Positions 1 to 10,527 of a stretch of 64,000 nucleotides of DNA are shown piece by piece (the first letter of the stretch is position 1; the number at the start of each line of letters is the position of its first letter). Source of the stretch: Aspidapion aeneum. Taxonomy: Eukaryota > Arthropoda > Insecta > Coleoptera > Brentidae. Under the pieces are notes generated by a model. It saw only the letters and a program-made list of their open reading frames with translations. It made no database searches and was not told the DNA's origin. The translations under genes and the position numbers were made by a program. Location of the stretch: contig OY755046.1 in assembly GCA_963576565.1 (NCBI GenBank), positions 46,246,786-46,310,785 of the forward strand. Direction: 5' to 3'.

Positions 1-409
1 TTGTGATATTTGAAGATATTGATATTACAGACTTTCATTATCAAATATTTAGTCAAAAATGGTAATTAACAAACTAGTTTTAACTTTATTTATTTTAGAA
101 TAGCTTGTGAAATTTACAGTTTACTCTACAATTCTCGGGAAAAACTTAATTTCAAATGAAGATTCCTATTTTGTTGTACTTACAGTAGCATGTTTTTCTA
201 TGAATTAAAACTCTTCATTCTTTAAGGAATTCATAATAGCTCAGTTTTGTCTAGAACCCCAAACGCTTAAAAATTTGGATGTTGATTGATGCCTCCCTAA
301 AGGCTTTTGCGTCCCTTTTATAGTCTCTGCTACCGTTTTACTTTTAAGGTGTATTCCATAAGGTTAACTTTTTTATTTGGTTTTACTAGGTTTAGTTTAT
401 TTTCTGGAA
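1..409. other. Unassigned AT-rich sequence
   Basis: No open reading frame with recognisable motifs, no inverted repeat and no tandem repeat stands out here. Confidence 0.5.
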
Positions 410-1790
410 GAGGAGAGCGTCTAAGAAACGCAACCTGTTGCCGTAGCACAGGCTGGGGTTGAACCCGATGAACTGGCAGACAATGTCGTTAAGAAAGCTT
501 CTAACTTTAGCGATCAACGAGTTCAACCCATTAAAGTCTCCAAGACCGACGTTACGTCAGAAAGGGCTCAAGGTTCCCTGGGCTTACGTAAGAAGAATCT
601 TTAGACGGAGCATTGCATTGGAATATGCAACAACAGCATTTTTAAAAACAATAGTATTATTCATCCCCAAGGGAGAGAGAACAGAATACCTGGGAGATTA
701 GTCCTACAGACCCCTACTTAAGTCTAACATGACTTATGATGAAGGCCATGGAAAAGATGGTAGACCAACATTTTATAGGAAAGTATTAAATACAATTCAT
801 TCTCTAGAAACGAGCGAGTCAGCTAAATGACTCGGACATTCATGTAATAGTGCGTAAAGCAGAGAAGGCTCTTTAAATCAAGAAATACAGCCTCGCGGTC
901 TTCCTTAACATAGAAGGGACCTTCCACAAGGTACAAGCGCAGATAGTAACAGCCACCCTTCAAGAAAAAGGAGAGAAAATCCCCATCATTAAAAACTATA
1001 ATGTTAGAGGTAAGCACTTTAATTTATCACACTGATGGATTTCAACTATTAGCGATTTAAACAACAGGAGCGTGGAAAAACTTGAAGTTTAAAAGTGCTA
1101 CCTGTTCGGAGTTCTTCAAGCGGAAATGTTTAATGTAACCCTAGAAGGCGTCAGGAATGTTAAGAAAAAGCAAATGGATATATCGTGTAATGCTGGTTTG
1201 GGTTCCGGGGCATATGGTATTGGCAACATGATGGCGGATTAGCTCGGGGATCGGAACAGGAACCAAATATGTGGTCCCGTAGCCACTTCTGGGTGCATTC
1301 AAAAAACAAGTGCAGGGACTCAACAACTGGGCCCAAGATGCACCAACAAACTCCTGGGAAACTTGAATAAGTTGCAGTCCGACCAGGGAATTCGTAGTCC
1401 AAGCAAATGGGACCAGATTTAGATGGATGCTGTGGCAGACACGAAAATATGTTGAACTGCTGACAGGTATACTAACTTGGCATAAAGGGTTAAAGTAGTA
1501 CGTGATACGTATGACATTTCATGCCCAGTTTGTGAAGAAGAAGATGAGACATCAAAGCACCTTATGGCAGAATTTGAGACCTGGCCAAGGAGGATACAAC
1601 CGGCACTTTCTCAAATTAACTGACATTCTGGTAAAGATAATAGGAAGGCCGAGTGAGCTACCTGGCCATTGAATGAAAGTGTAGAGAGTGGGTAAGGGAA
1701 AGATCTGAAACACGGTAAAAAGGACCTGATCTATTAGTAGCATAAACTCAGCAGTACTCGTCATTTTCGCTAGTGGATTTTCAATTACTA
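410..1790 (+). mobile_element. Decayed LOA/R1-like LINE (RT to C-terminus)
   Basis: Reading the + strand across shifting frames gives the parts of a LINE second ORF in the right order. Weak reverse-transcriptase-like text lies at about 680-1000. An RNase H-like segment, LVWVPGHM, lies near 1190-1230; this resembles the conserved VWVPGHSG region of LOA/R1/I elements. The C-terminal Cys-His region is clear at 1522-1578, reading CPVCEEEDETSKHLMAEFE, which matches the CxxC...H...C pattern found after RNase H in these families. Many stops and frameshifts show it is dead. The clade is inferred from RNase H plus this Cys-His motif; boundaries are approximate. Confidence 0.65.
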
Positions 1791-2305
1791 TACATTTTTA
1801 GTGCCCTTAGGCATGGTCACCCGTGCCGTTTTAGTCTATTTTGCCTGCATGGGATTAATTGATTTGATTGTTTAGTATTTATAGGATGGCCGAAAGGATT
1901 TGGGGTATAATTGGTTGATTTTGAAGGTCGCTTTTGGTGTCCAGAAACACAAAGCCTCTGGGAAGGAGTTTAAGTAAGTGCATGGGTCGGCCGTCACGGG
2001 TTTAATTTATTCGCTGATATTTACGAAAATATTTTATAGGAATAGTAACTTACCTAACATGTACGAAAAATAAAAGGTACCTTGCGCTTGCCGGACCCTA
2101 GAGTATATGTTGAAATGTTTGGATATACTACCAAATATGTCAATATACAAGGACTCTACCGCACCCAAGTGGGCTTCAAACAAGACGGCATGGGCTGAAA
2201 TGGCAGCTTTCTTTTATCAAAAAAGTTATAGCGTAGTAATTTTTATATCTTTACAGTAAAATAACAAACATAATATGAGTCTACTTAATTATGTATAATG
2301 CCATA
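1791..2305. other. Unassigned sequence
   Basis: No coding motif or repeat recognised. It could be 3' UTR of the preceding LINE, but no poly(A) or tail repeat is visible. Confidence 0.4.
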
Positions 2306-2600
2306 ACAGCAGTGTGAAACCAATAGAAACATTTATTTCGAGAGAGAATACTGATAGTTTGATGTTTTCGTTGAGAATTTGTTAAAACTATGTGGTTTTC
2401 ACTCTCTCCAACGTAGATTACCAGAATATAAATCATCCTTGTTTGGAACACGTCCTGACAATCTGCAGGAACAGTGATCCATGCCAATTCACAACCGGTT
2501 TCGGCCTTCTTGGCCATCCTCAGGTGAATGCAGGCGATAGCTCGGTGTGGAGCATAAGCTATGTGAAACCAACAGCAACAATTATTCCAATGATGATCAT
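2305..2600. repeat. Dispersed repeat, copy 1 of the GGTTTCGGCC family
   Basis: This stretch matches the two tandem units at 4401-4950 along most of its length. Shared landmarks are a start at gttaaaact, the words gaacacgtcctga and gtgatccatgccaat, the palindrome-like ggtttcggcc...ggccatcctcagg, and a close with gtgaaaccaacag. No transposase or TIR is visible. Short ORFs on the minus strand in all three units share residues, which is expected from DNA similarity and is not evidence of a gene. Confidence 0.7.
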
Positions 2601-2985
2601 ATCAGCAGCATAGATTTGAATTTAATGAACCAAAGCAGGGTTGAAATTAAAGAACGAAATATTAATTTAAAAAATTTCCTGTGCTTCGGGTGGAATTTAA
2701 ACCCGAACCTTGTAACTATGTACGCCAACGCCCTGAGTATAGCTAGTACTGAGAGTAATCACTAGACCAAGTTATTCAACTAATTTTATAACTCTTCGCT
2801 CTGACTGTTAAAGTGCGAAATCAAAATAGACGTAAGTATCAACGTCTGAAAGCATTATACCTCTTTATGTGTTAAAATTTCCAATCGCAATGGGCGATTT
2901 AACAATAATAATTTTTACCAGAATGCAATAATGCAAGGTTTTACTCAAAACCGCAAAAAACAACAGAACAAGAGAACATTTTCAA
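2601..2985. other. Unassigned AT-rich sequence
   Basis: No motif or repeat recognised between the dispersed repeat and the mariner remnant. Confidence 0.4.
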
Positions 2986-3009
2986 AATATAACTTTTTAC
3001 AACTTTCGA

Positions 3010-3420
3010 AAGAAATTATCTCAACAAGAATGCCTTGCCGAGTTGATTTCTGTTTTCGTTAATGAAGCACATCAGTCGACAGTTTCTCGTTGATGGTATA
3101 AAGAATTGAAGCGTGGATGGACTAGCCTTAGCGACGATCCAAGGCCAGGTGCACTAAAAACGGCTGTCACCCAGGAAAACATCAATGATGTGCGCACGCT
3201 CATCACGGAAGATCGACATGTGAGTTATCACGAGATTGAGGTTTCCTTGGGATTTCAAAAACCTCATTTCAAAAAATGTTGCATGAAGAGTTAGGAGTAA
3301 AAGAATTAGTCTCTTGCTAGATACCGTATCTGTTACCGAAGAAGAGAAAGAAGCCAGGGTCAATTGGTGTCAGAAAACTCTAGTCCGCTTTCTTCGTAAG
3401 AGCGTTGAATAACACGCAAA
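3010..3420 (+). pseudogene. Mariner-type transposase N-terminal remnant
   Basis: Two frames give the paired helix-turn-helix region of a mariner transposase. The first segment (about 3018-3095) reads QQECLAELISVFVNEAHQST and ends VSR. A one-base shift leads to WYKELKRGWTSLSDDPRPG at 3094-3150, then a segment with NINDVRTLITEDRHVSYHEIE near 3175-3240. This follows the known order STVxRWYxEFKRGRxSLxDDPRxGRP and DRHVTYREIExxLG. A stop at 3295 and further drift follow. The catalytic D,D34D region is not recognisable. It is inactive, and no TIR pair could be assigned. Confidence 0.7.
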
Positions 3421-4400
3421 ATAACTATAACTAAACAACTAATTTTTGGTTGAGCTTCAATGGAAACAAAAAGTTGATAATTGTTTTTTTGGTTTGGATA
3501 CGGCAACAAGAAGAAACAAATGCAAGAAAATATTGCTCAATGTTTCTTCGGTGGAAGAGTAGCTTTGCGTTTTAACTTTAGACAATAAAATATGGCATTT
3601 TATAGTCAGCCTTCCCGACAATCGAAAGTGAAGTAGCTTTATGGCTTCACTGTCTGTTTATAAATATAAAATTATGATATTTCTAAGCAAATAAAAACAT
3701 AAAACAGTGCCGTTTCCAAATATATCCTCCAGAGATCCTATCATCGGATACGTCATTAACTTGTTAAACGATTTTATAGCCGACTGTAGCATAAACGCCG
3801 CATGCACTAACAAAATTTAGTTAAGACTTAATGGAAGTCCACTACAAGATAAAAATAAAGAAATATATATATTTTCAAAAAACAAATTAAATAGAAAGAA
3901 TAAAACATAATTTTTTAAAAAGATTAGTTTTTAGGAAAATTGAATAAAATAAATTGATCCATGACGGAACTGATAATTTCCTAGCTAGCCTATTAGCACA
4001 CTTTAAGTGAAGCCATGTTGTATCAGCCTTGAGAACAGTATTTTGTAAATTTCTCAGAAACTAAAGCTCCTACGAAGTTTCTGGTTATAACACACAAATT
4101 ACTGAGCGAAATGTTGTTTACTGTATTCTGAAACCCAGATATTGATGCAATGCTTCGACAAAAAAAAACACATTTTCGGCGTTATCCCAAAAAAAAAAAA
4201 AATTTCGTCGAAAATTATACCTATGCGGGCAAGGAAGGTAAAAATCAAGATTAAAATATAAATATTTTTTTGAGCTTCGGACTGATTAATCCAAGCATAT
4301 GATTTTGAGGACAATGTTGCCACTTACATTTAAACATATTTGTTAGACAACAGAAAAAAAACAGGTATTAACTTTCAAATTATCTCAAAAGTATATTTTT
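3421..4400. other. Unassigned AT-rich sequence
   Basis: Runs of A and T, no recognisable coding signal. Part of it (to about 3620) may be the washed-out catalytic half of the mariner remnant, but the reading is too weak to claim. Confidence 0.4.
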
Positions 4401-4975
4401 GTTAAAACTGTTTGGTTTTCACTATCTCCAACGTCGATCACAGGGATACGAGTGATCCCCATCTGGAACACGTCCTGATAATCAGGAACAAGTGATCCAT
4501 GCCAATCCACGACCGGACCGGTTTCGACCTTTTGGGCCATCCTCAGGTGAATGTAGGCGATAGCTCCGTGTAGAGCATAAGTTTTGTTGAAACCAACAGA
4601 AACAACTACTCCGAGGGAAAATACCCCTACCGACATTGAATTATACTGCTGGCCTGGTGCTTTCGTTGGGAACTTGTTAAGACTGTTTGGTTTTCACTAT
4701 CTCTAACGTCGATCACAGGGATACGAGTGATCCCCGTCTGGAACACGTCCTGATAATCAGGAACAAGTGATCCATGCCAATCCACGACCGGACCAGTTTC
4801 GACCTTTTGGGCCATCCTCAGGTGAATGTAGGCGATAGCTTCGTGTAGAGCATAAGTTTTGTGAAATCAACAGAAACAACTACTCCGAGGGAAAATACCC
4901 CTACCGGCATTGAATTATACTGCTGTATTGGTGGTTTCGTTGGGAACTTGTTAAAACTGTTATATATTTTTGTAG
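4401..4975. repeat. 275-bp tandem repeat, two units plus a stub
   Basis: Unit 1 starts at 4401 and unit 2 at 4676; each begins gttaa(a/g)actg and the period is 275 bp. A third start word occurs near 4950 and then diverges. The units are nearly identical over most of their length, far closer to each other than to the dispersed copy at 2305-2600, so this duplication is recent. Each unit carries the ggtttcgacc...ggccatcctcagg core. Confidence 0.9.
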
Positions 4976-5895
4976 CCTAAAGAATGTGTTTGAATGTTGA
5001 TGGCAATATCGTTCTACAAATCATATGCTTGGTTTAGTCAGTCCGATACACGAAGCATGTCTACGCCTGCGAACTCTGTTAGGAATCACTTTCAAGTATT
5101 TTAGCAGGGGAAAAAGTTAGGCGTCTCGCCCAAATAAAGCTATGTACGAAAATTTTGCCTGTTAGTAATCACTACACAAAAATAGACCGGTGTACTGTGG
5201 AGTATTTGCGTTAGATGTAATTTAATATTTTTGCAACTTGCCATTTCTGAAGCTTACATGGCAAGGCAACTTCACTAAGTACTCAAATTAATCTGCAACA
5301 AAAAATAATCGCGATGTTTCTTATTATCCCACGATAGTCAAAACGAAAGGGAAATAAGAAACATTTCAATTAGGAACTAGTTGTTTATGACAAGCAAAAT
5401 TTAAAACAAAACATAGAAAATCTTAACTTTTACAACAAACTTAAGTATTAAAACTAAAAATAAAATGTTTCCTTCAGACAAAAAAAATATTATTTAAAAT
5501 GGTTTGCCTGTGAAAAATACGTTTAAAAAAGAGTACAAAAGTGCTAAAATTGTAGTAGAAGAATTTTAAACGTTTTTTCAGATATCTCAAATGACAAAAG
5601 ACAAAATGCAAGAGTGACAAAAAAAATATTTTCTAAAACCTATTACCCCATCTTCCCCTATGTCAATTAAATGGTTTCCGCCAGAGACTGATAAATCTAC
5701 TTCCGTCTGTCCCTGGTTCCGCATTGCTGTGACCTGTGCAGCCAGCGCTAGCGAAGAGGAATAGAATCTCGCTAAAGCACAATCGCGGACGTTCAACGTA
5801 CGTCAAAATTCCTATGTTAACAGTTCGTGAGTTTGCGGCGTTCTACGAAAACCGCTAACGACATAATATGACGTTCAAATGTAAACAGTCTTCAA
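4976..5895. other. Unassigned sequence
   Basis: No gene, TIR or tandem repeat recognised. Short ORFs here show no known motif. Confidence 0.4.
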
Positions 5896-5899
5896 TTGC

Positions 5900-6165
5900 G
5901 TTAGTCGTCGGCCGATTTCGGCACGACCAAAACTATCTATCTTGCGGGTCACTGCCGACTAAGAGTACCCATTCACAGAATGGTGCTAACAGAAGGGAGC
6001 GAATGCAGACTTTGTCTGGAGAAAAACGAAACAGTCGGAGATGAACTGTGCGAATGTCTTGCTTAAACTGCTTGCTGGCCTTTTTAGAGGACTGGGCATA
6101 CAGTGATTCCAAAGCACTCAAAAGTGAACCACAATAGATCTATAATTCATCATCATTCATTATCA
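5900..6165 (+). mobile_element. LOA/R1-like LINE C-terminal and 3' end fragment
   Basis: The + strand at about 5940-6055 reads LAGHCRLRVPIHRM followed by ECRLCLEKNET and a downstream CEC. This is the C-terminal Cys-His region found after RNase H in LOA/R1-like LINEs, usually GHCRLxxHLxxMG and CRxCxxxxET. The tail, with agaggactgggcatacagtg and catcatcattcatt, is shared with 19390-19480 and 40840-40985, showing one family with a CAT-repeat 3' end. Upstream RT and RNase H are missing, as in a 5'-truncated or decayed copy. Confidence 0.7.
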
Positions 6166-6580
6166 GTAGGTACTAAACTAAACTAATTAATATTTATGGT
6201 GCAACATGTCATTAACTATTTTGCGCGTTTGGTATGATTTGAATCTTTGCTGCCGGCAATAAAAGCATCTACTGCCGCGGGGGACCACCCGTGCGATTTT
6301 GGGATGAAGCGGTTTTTATCGAGGTTTTTATTGACCTTTTAAAACCATATGAAATTTCTTTTTTCTTTCCCAGTTCTCTATCGTTGCAAAATAAAATTAT
6401 AGAAAAATTAATAAATGCACTTTTTGTAAACGAATTTTTTCGCTTTAGTATAACTCTGGCAACATGTTTAGTTTTATTTCAAAATTTGTTTTAAAAAACA
6501 GGTTTTCGATATGGTTTTAATATATTCTGTACGAGAGTCGTAGCTATTTCATATTTTCACACACAAAATATATCGTTGAG
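6166..6580. other. Unassigned AT-rich sequence
   Basis: Nothing recognised. A 67-residue ORF at 6291-6494 is T-rich low-complexity and has no family signature. Confidence 0.4.
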
Positions 6581-6716
6581 CAGCGCACCCAGGATTTGTT
6601 GTGAAAGGGGGGGGGGGGCGAGACCCCATAATTTAATATTTCATGCTATTTCTTGCTTTTTTTACGAAATATGTAGAAAATATCTAAAAAATTATTAGGC
6701 TGGATGCGCCCTTTGT
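6581..6716 (+). mobile_element. hAT-like MITE, decayed copy
   Basis: It shares the body of the 167-bp element at 10361-10527: a cag..gcgcaccc start, a run of G followed by gcgagacccca, then tatgctat and gaaatatgt(a/g)gaaaatatctaaaaa. The right terminus, gatgcgccc, is poorly kept. No coding capacity. Confidence 0.65.
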
Positions 6717-7055
6717 AAAGTAAAAAAATAAAGATTCCATAAAAACATATAGGTAAGTACCATCTTTACATAGTATCACAAAATATAAAATTGATAAATA
6801 AAATTCAGTTTGATAGTTAAATTTTTTATAAAAGATGTATAAAATGCAATGTATACCAAAATTTGAAAAGACCCTTTGCTACAGAAATTCTTGACATAAA
6901 GGTAAAGATTTCATCTTTTGAAATTTGCACTGAATTATAAACAAAGTAACTGGAAAAAAAAAAATAAAAAACAAAACTCTCTTTTATGCACGAAAAGGTT
7001 TAGTTTTGAAAAGTCAGTCTCCACATAAAATTTAAACATTTGATCACTCTGTAGG
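6717..7055. other. Unassigned AT-rich sequence
   Basis: No motif recognised before the TA-flanked transposon. Confidence 0.4.
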
Positions 7056-7331
7056 TACAGGGTTTTTCCGTATATTTTTATACCATATTCTAAATGTCAA
7101 AATTTGATAGGCCGATATTTTTTTAAATTGGATTAACCTATATATTATTTTATAATTTTGTAAGTCTTTTCTTTCTGCTTTGAAAAATATATATGTTGGG
7201 ATTATTTCGTTAATTAATTTTAGAGATATATGCGTTTAAATGTTTTAAAAACTTAAATTGGTATATATCTACTATTTAAGGCAGCCACGAAAAATTGTCG
7301 AATTTCGTTTTAAGAGCGGTTAAACATAGTT

Positions 7332-7677
7332 TTTTCCGAGGAAGAATATTTGGATAAGATTAAATTCTTTTACTCAAATAATGAAAACGCATCTATAGTT
7401 AGCAACCAGTATTATATTCAGTTTTCCGGCAGAAGACAGCGAACCCGCCAAACCATATTAAATACAGTTAACACATTATTATGGCCAGCAAATAGCACCG
7501 ATTTGTCTCCCCTTGACTTTTTTTGTCGGGCTACCTAAAAAATCAGGTGTATTACAACAGGCTGGAAACACTTCAAAGTCTACAAGAGAAAATAGAACAG
7601 ACAATCGTCAATCTTACTGAAAATTATGCGCACTCTATATATCAAGCTATTTACAAAACATTTATAAAAATTGTTTA
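7332..7677 (+). pseudogene. Transposase remnant, HTH start fused to DDE end
   Basis: The first half (7332-7440) reads FSEEEYLDKIKFFYSNNENA and continues to a GRRQRTRQTILNTVN segment. This resembles the N-terminal helix-turn-helix region (DUF4817 type) of a common insect transposase group. It runs directly into LLWPANSTDLSPLDFF (7480-7526), the usual WPxRSPDLSPLDFFLWG block around the last catalytic Asp. After a frameshift comes LSGYLKNQVYYNRLETLQSL and a tail to a stop near 7677. The middle, with the first catalytic residues, is deleted, so the protein cannot be active. Both halves keep the family's order. Confidence 0.75.
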
Positions 7678-7724
7678 AAATTGTATTAATAATCAAGGAG
7701 GTTATGTGGAAATAGACCTTAATC

Positions 7725-7900
7725 TTTTGCTAAAAAATTGTCAAACAAGTTTCGTAGCTAATCAGGCAAAAATGAGTTTTTGTTTCTCTCATATTTTCCC
7801 GTGGGTAGCCTGAAAGCTTAACCTTACGGGGATCCAAGATCTAATGGACACCTAATAATTGTTGAGAGTTAACTGTTTCGTCCTTATGGGACTCCTCAGT
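7725..7900 (-). repeat. Hammerhead-bearing repeat, copy 1
   Basis: On the minus strand this carries a hammerhead core at 7858-7900, then the family's 3' flank: ttagatcttgg, ggttaagctt, a tacccacggg word, gagagaaacaaaaac and gctacgaaacttg. It diverges from copy 2 and is truncated just 5' of the ribozyme core, where a 32-bp perfect inverted repeat begins. Confidence 0.8.
7858..7900 (-). ncRNA. Hammerhead ribozyme motif, damaged
   Basis: The minus strand keeps CTGAGGA, helix II GTCC/GGAC around a short loop, and GAAAC. Helix III ends ACTC instead of ACTG and the cleavage triplet reads CTC instead of GTC. The 5' strand of helix I no longer pairs with AACAA, because the repeat is truncated there. 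Probably inactive or much weakened. Confidence 0.75.
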
Positions 7901-7976
7901 CGGAATTTTTAAGCCAAATAATACTAACAAACTTATATTAACACGTTTGTTAGTATTATTTGGCTTAAAAATTCCG
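7901..7976. repeat. Perfect 32-bp inverted repeat with 12-nt loop
   Basis: Arms at 7901-7932 and 7945-7976 are exact reverse complements and include aagccaaataatactaac. The loop is ttatattaacac. It sits exactly between two oppositely oriented hammerhead repeats, so it is either part of that element or its insertion junction. Confidence 0.95.
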
Positions 7977-7984
7977 TTGATTGA

Positions 7985-8495
7985 CGCTCACGTGTCTTGA
8001 TGACGGGTAAAAATGCAATATGCGTTGATCCGACCTGAAAGACAAAGAGCTGTCGTAGGTCACGGACTATAGTTTGGTTTCTTTTATTTGTATTCGATCT
8101 TTTCATTGATCGATATTGTATAGCAGTTTTTCGCCTGCTTTTGTTTTTTGTTTCTCTCGTATCTCGGTAGATGGCGCTTCTTGCGATAGTTTTCTCACTA
8201 TTTACATTTGATTAGAGACAAAACCGTCTAATTAACTTTCCAAGAATTGTCACATTGAACAGCAGTGTTCTGAGGAGGCCCATAAGGACGAAATAGCTTA
8301 GGAGTCCGATAAGGACGAAACAGTTAACTGTCAACACTTATTAGGTGTCTATTAGATCTTGGACCCCCGTGAGGTTAAGCTTTCAGACTACCCACGGAAA
8401 ATATGAGAGAAACAAAAACTCCTTTTTGCCTGATTAGCCACGAAACTTGTTTGATTTTTAAATTCACGGGTACGAAATTTTACGTTTGCTAAAAA
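7985..8495 (+). repeat. Hammerhead-bearing repeat, copy 2
   Basis: The copy runs from about tatgcgttgatccgacct through tttctctcgtatctcg and a tgtcacattgaac box to the ribozyme at 8264-8338. Its 3' flank (ggtgtctattagatcttgg, acccacggaaaatatgagag, gccacgaaacttgtttg, cgggtacgaaattttacgtt) then ends near 8495. The same landmarks in the same order occur at 23575-24035 and 25490-25905. No ORF for a mobility enzyme is present. Confidence 0.85.
8264..8338 (+). ncRNA. Hammerhead ribozyme motif with duplicated core
   Basis: Helix I is AGTGTT (8264-8269) pairing with AACACT (8333-8338). Between them the 27-nt core occurs twice in tandem, at 8270-8296 and 8297-8323. Core 1 has CTGAGGA, a weakened helix II (GGCC/GGAC) and GAAA. 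Core 2 has CTTAGGA (a change of conserved G in CTGANGA) but a good helix II (GTCC/GGAC) and GAAA. Then come helix III CAGTTAACTG and the GTC cleavage triplet. Folding with the true partners would force one core out as a bulge. Confidence 0.8.
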
Positions 8496-8932
8496 ATTGT
8501 ATTTTTTTTATTTTAGTGCCTTGCGACGCCACACATTACTTGATAGAATCAACGCAGATGGTAAATATTAATAAATTGTATACTTTACAAAAACAACAGA
8601 ATCACTTTTTGTGTCAATGTTTTAAAGCGTATCAATTTAAGTTTTTTAAACTTTTAAACGCATATACCTCCAAAACTAATATACGAAATAATATTAATAT
8701 ATAGATTCTTAAAACCAGAAAGAAAAGATCTATAAAAATCTAAAATAATATACAGTTCCATTTAAAAAAATCATCGGCCTGTCAAATTTTGACGTTAAGA
8801 ATTTATTTTGACATTCTGGCCCAAAGATCTTAAACTTCGTAAAAAGTTATGAAACTTTTATATTTATCATATTTTCATATTTATTCAAATAAACGTTTTA
8901 GGTATAGCGTAATAATATACGGGAATACCCTG

Positions 8933-9510
8933 TATATAAGATTTTCTTAGATTAAGTTTAAATGCAATTTAAAATTGGCAAACTATAATTCTTGCGAAAC
9001 ACAAATTAAATGAAATTTCTTTGACAACGAATGTCTCCAACTGTTTGAAGAAACCGCCCACGCTCAATAAAGTGCAATCCATTAACCGCTTAAAATAATC
9101 AAAGGCATTGTAAGATGCATTAATTGAAGTTCTGAGAATAATATTAAATAGTCGCGGTTTTTGAATTAAAACATCCAGGACAATTTTACACATAAATATA
9201 AGAAATTAAATAAAAAAGTTATCAATAGGGTTCTACACAAGAAAAACAGTTTTTTTACATTAAAATTGTTTTTAGGCCAAATTTTAAGAAAAATCATGAA
9301 AAGGCATTTTCTGATGTAAAATGTCTTTTATTTTGACCAGTGGAATTATTGGAAGAATTTTTTTTTCATCTTAAGTTAATTAAAAGCTAAATAAATTGAT
9401 TTGTCTTGAAGAAGTCTAGCGAGATGCAAATAAAAAAAATATGTTAGAAAGCCTATGATCGAGATATCTAAAAGATTTTTTTCTCCAAATGAATCCAATA
9501 ATTACTTCAC
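8933..9510. other. Unassigned AT-rich sequence
   Basis: No recognisable coding or repeat signal between the transposon and the 650-bp repeat. Confidence 0.4.
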
Positions 9511-10160
9511 TAAGGGCCCATCGCACCGACTTTTTTTCCATTTCTAAGCCTAAAGAATACCTTATTTCGTAAAATTTTGTTGCACGGAAATTAAAGGCAG
9601 ACTTATTCTTTCCTTAGTGTTATTAAAAGGAAGTCACCTTTTTTCGTGATTTTACTGTTCCTTAAGAGCTGCTTAAAAATAAGATGCTGGTCACATAATG
9701 TTGCCCGTCGGGCATAGCCATAGCAACTGACAATACCTATAAATGAGCAGAGTGTTGTGATTAAAATGAAGGTGTCTTTTTGTGTTTTGTGTGTAAATAA
9801 AGTAAGAAACATGTTTCTTTTTAAATAAAAGCGGCAAAACAAAATCTTAAAATAAAAATGATTTTGAAAAACTTTATTGCAAAAGATAAGGCTAGATTTT
9901 GGTTCTTTTTTTGGCATAATGTTTTTGTAAAAAATTATACCTGTGTTTCGATTACAAAAAGATTTGCAAGGAAGAAAAATTATTTAAATAAAGTTAAATC
10001 TAAATGTTATTACAGTATTTTCGTCCGATTTTCGGGTTAAATGTTGTTTACAGCCTGGTAGGTACAGCGCTAAGGGTAGGATATGATTGGCTAGTGTAAG
10101 AAAACCCTTGCATTTAAACTAAACTGCACTGCATGATGTAACAAGACGGTTTTCCTTTCT
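9511..10160 (-). repeat. 650-bp dispersed repeat, copy A
   Basis: Reverse-complemented, this matches 62572-63200 end to end, from aaccgtcttgttacatcatg through ttgcaataaa and cacaaaaagacacc to gcgatg(a/g)gccctta. The copies differ by many substitutions and short indels. On the minus strand (9603-9917) a 104-residue frame starting MPKKEPKSSLIFCNK stays open; the partner copy also keeps this frame open. No terminal inverted repeat or known domain was seen. Class unknown. Confidence 0.85.
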
Positions 10161-10360
10161 GCGTTTACACTTTACCCTAATTTCATTATAGTTTTTAGTC
10201 CTTTGATTGAAACGACAAGAGCACCCAAATTCCACAAAATCCACATTTTTTTAAATAAAATTTTAAAGGCAGAAAAAAATGGATTGCTTTTGACAAAACT
10301 ATTTTGGGAAGTAATTGGTGTATTTGTTGTTTTTTCATAGTTTAAAAATTTAGTTGGTTG

Positions 10361-10527
10361 CAGTGGCGTATACAGAAAAAAGTTTCGGTTGGGCCCTAGA
10401 CATTTTTGAGGGGGGGGGGCGAGACCCCATGCGACCGTATTTTATGCTATTTTATGTTTGTATTCATGAAATATGTGAAAAATATCTAAAAATATCTTTG
10501 ACCCCCCCCCCATTATATACGCCACTG
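10361..10527 (+). mobile_element. hAT-like MITE, 167 bp
   Basis: The termini are CAGTGGCGTATA and its exact reverse complement, the CAGTGGCG start typical of many hAT elements. The 8 bp on either side (gttggttg and gttgactg) match at six positions, fitting an aged 8-bp target duplication. The body has runs of G and C on opposite sides and a gcgagacccca word. Non-coding. Confidence 0.85.

Larger units (their letters stand above)
7058..8932. mobile_element. Tc1/mariner-superfamily-like DNA transposon with long TIRs
   Basis: The left end reads CAGGGTTTTTCCGTATATTT and the right end, reverse-complemented, CAGGGTATTCCCGTATATTA. Both are flanked directly by TA (7056-7057 and 8933-8934), the target duplication of Tc1/mariner elements. 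Similarity continues inward for more than 200 bp: the left arm at 7058-7270 matches the reverse complement of about 8630-8932, including ataggccgat/atcggcct and gcgtttaaa...aacttaaattg blocks. Inside lie a dead transposase and an inserted pair of hammerhead-bearing repeats in opposite orientations. The superfamily call rests on TA duplication and the transposase ending. Confidence 0.8.

Noticed and set aside
4385..4815. Similar minus-strand ORFs MAQKVETGPVVDWHGSLVPD in tandem units
   Set aside because: The similarity follows from the 275-bp DNA repeat; the older copy at 2305-2600 shows only partial agreement and no family is recognised.
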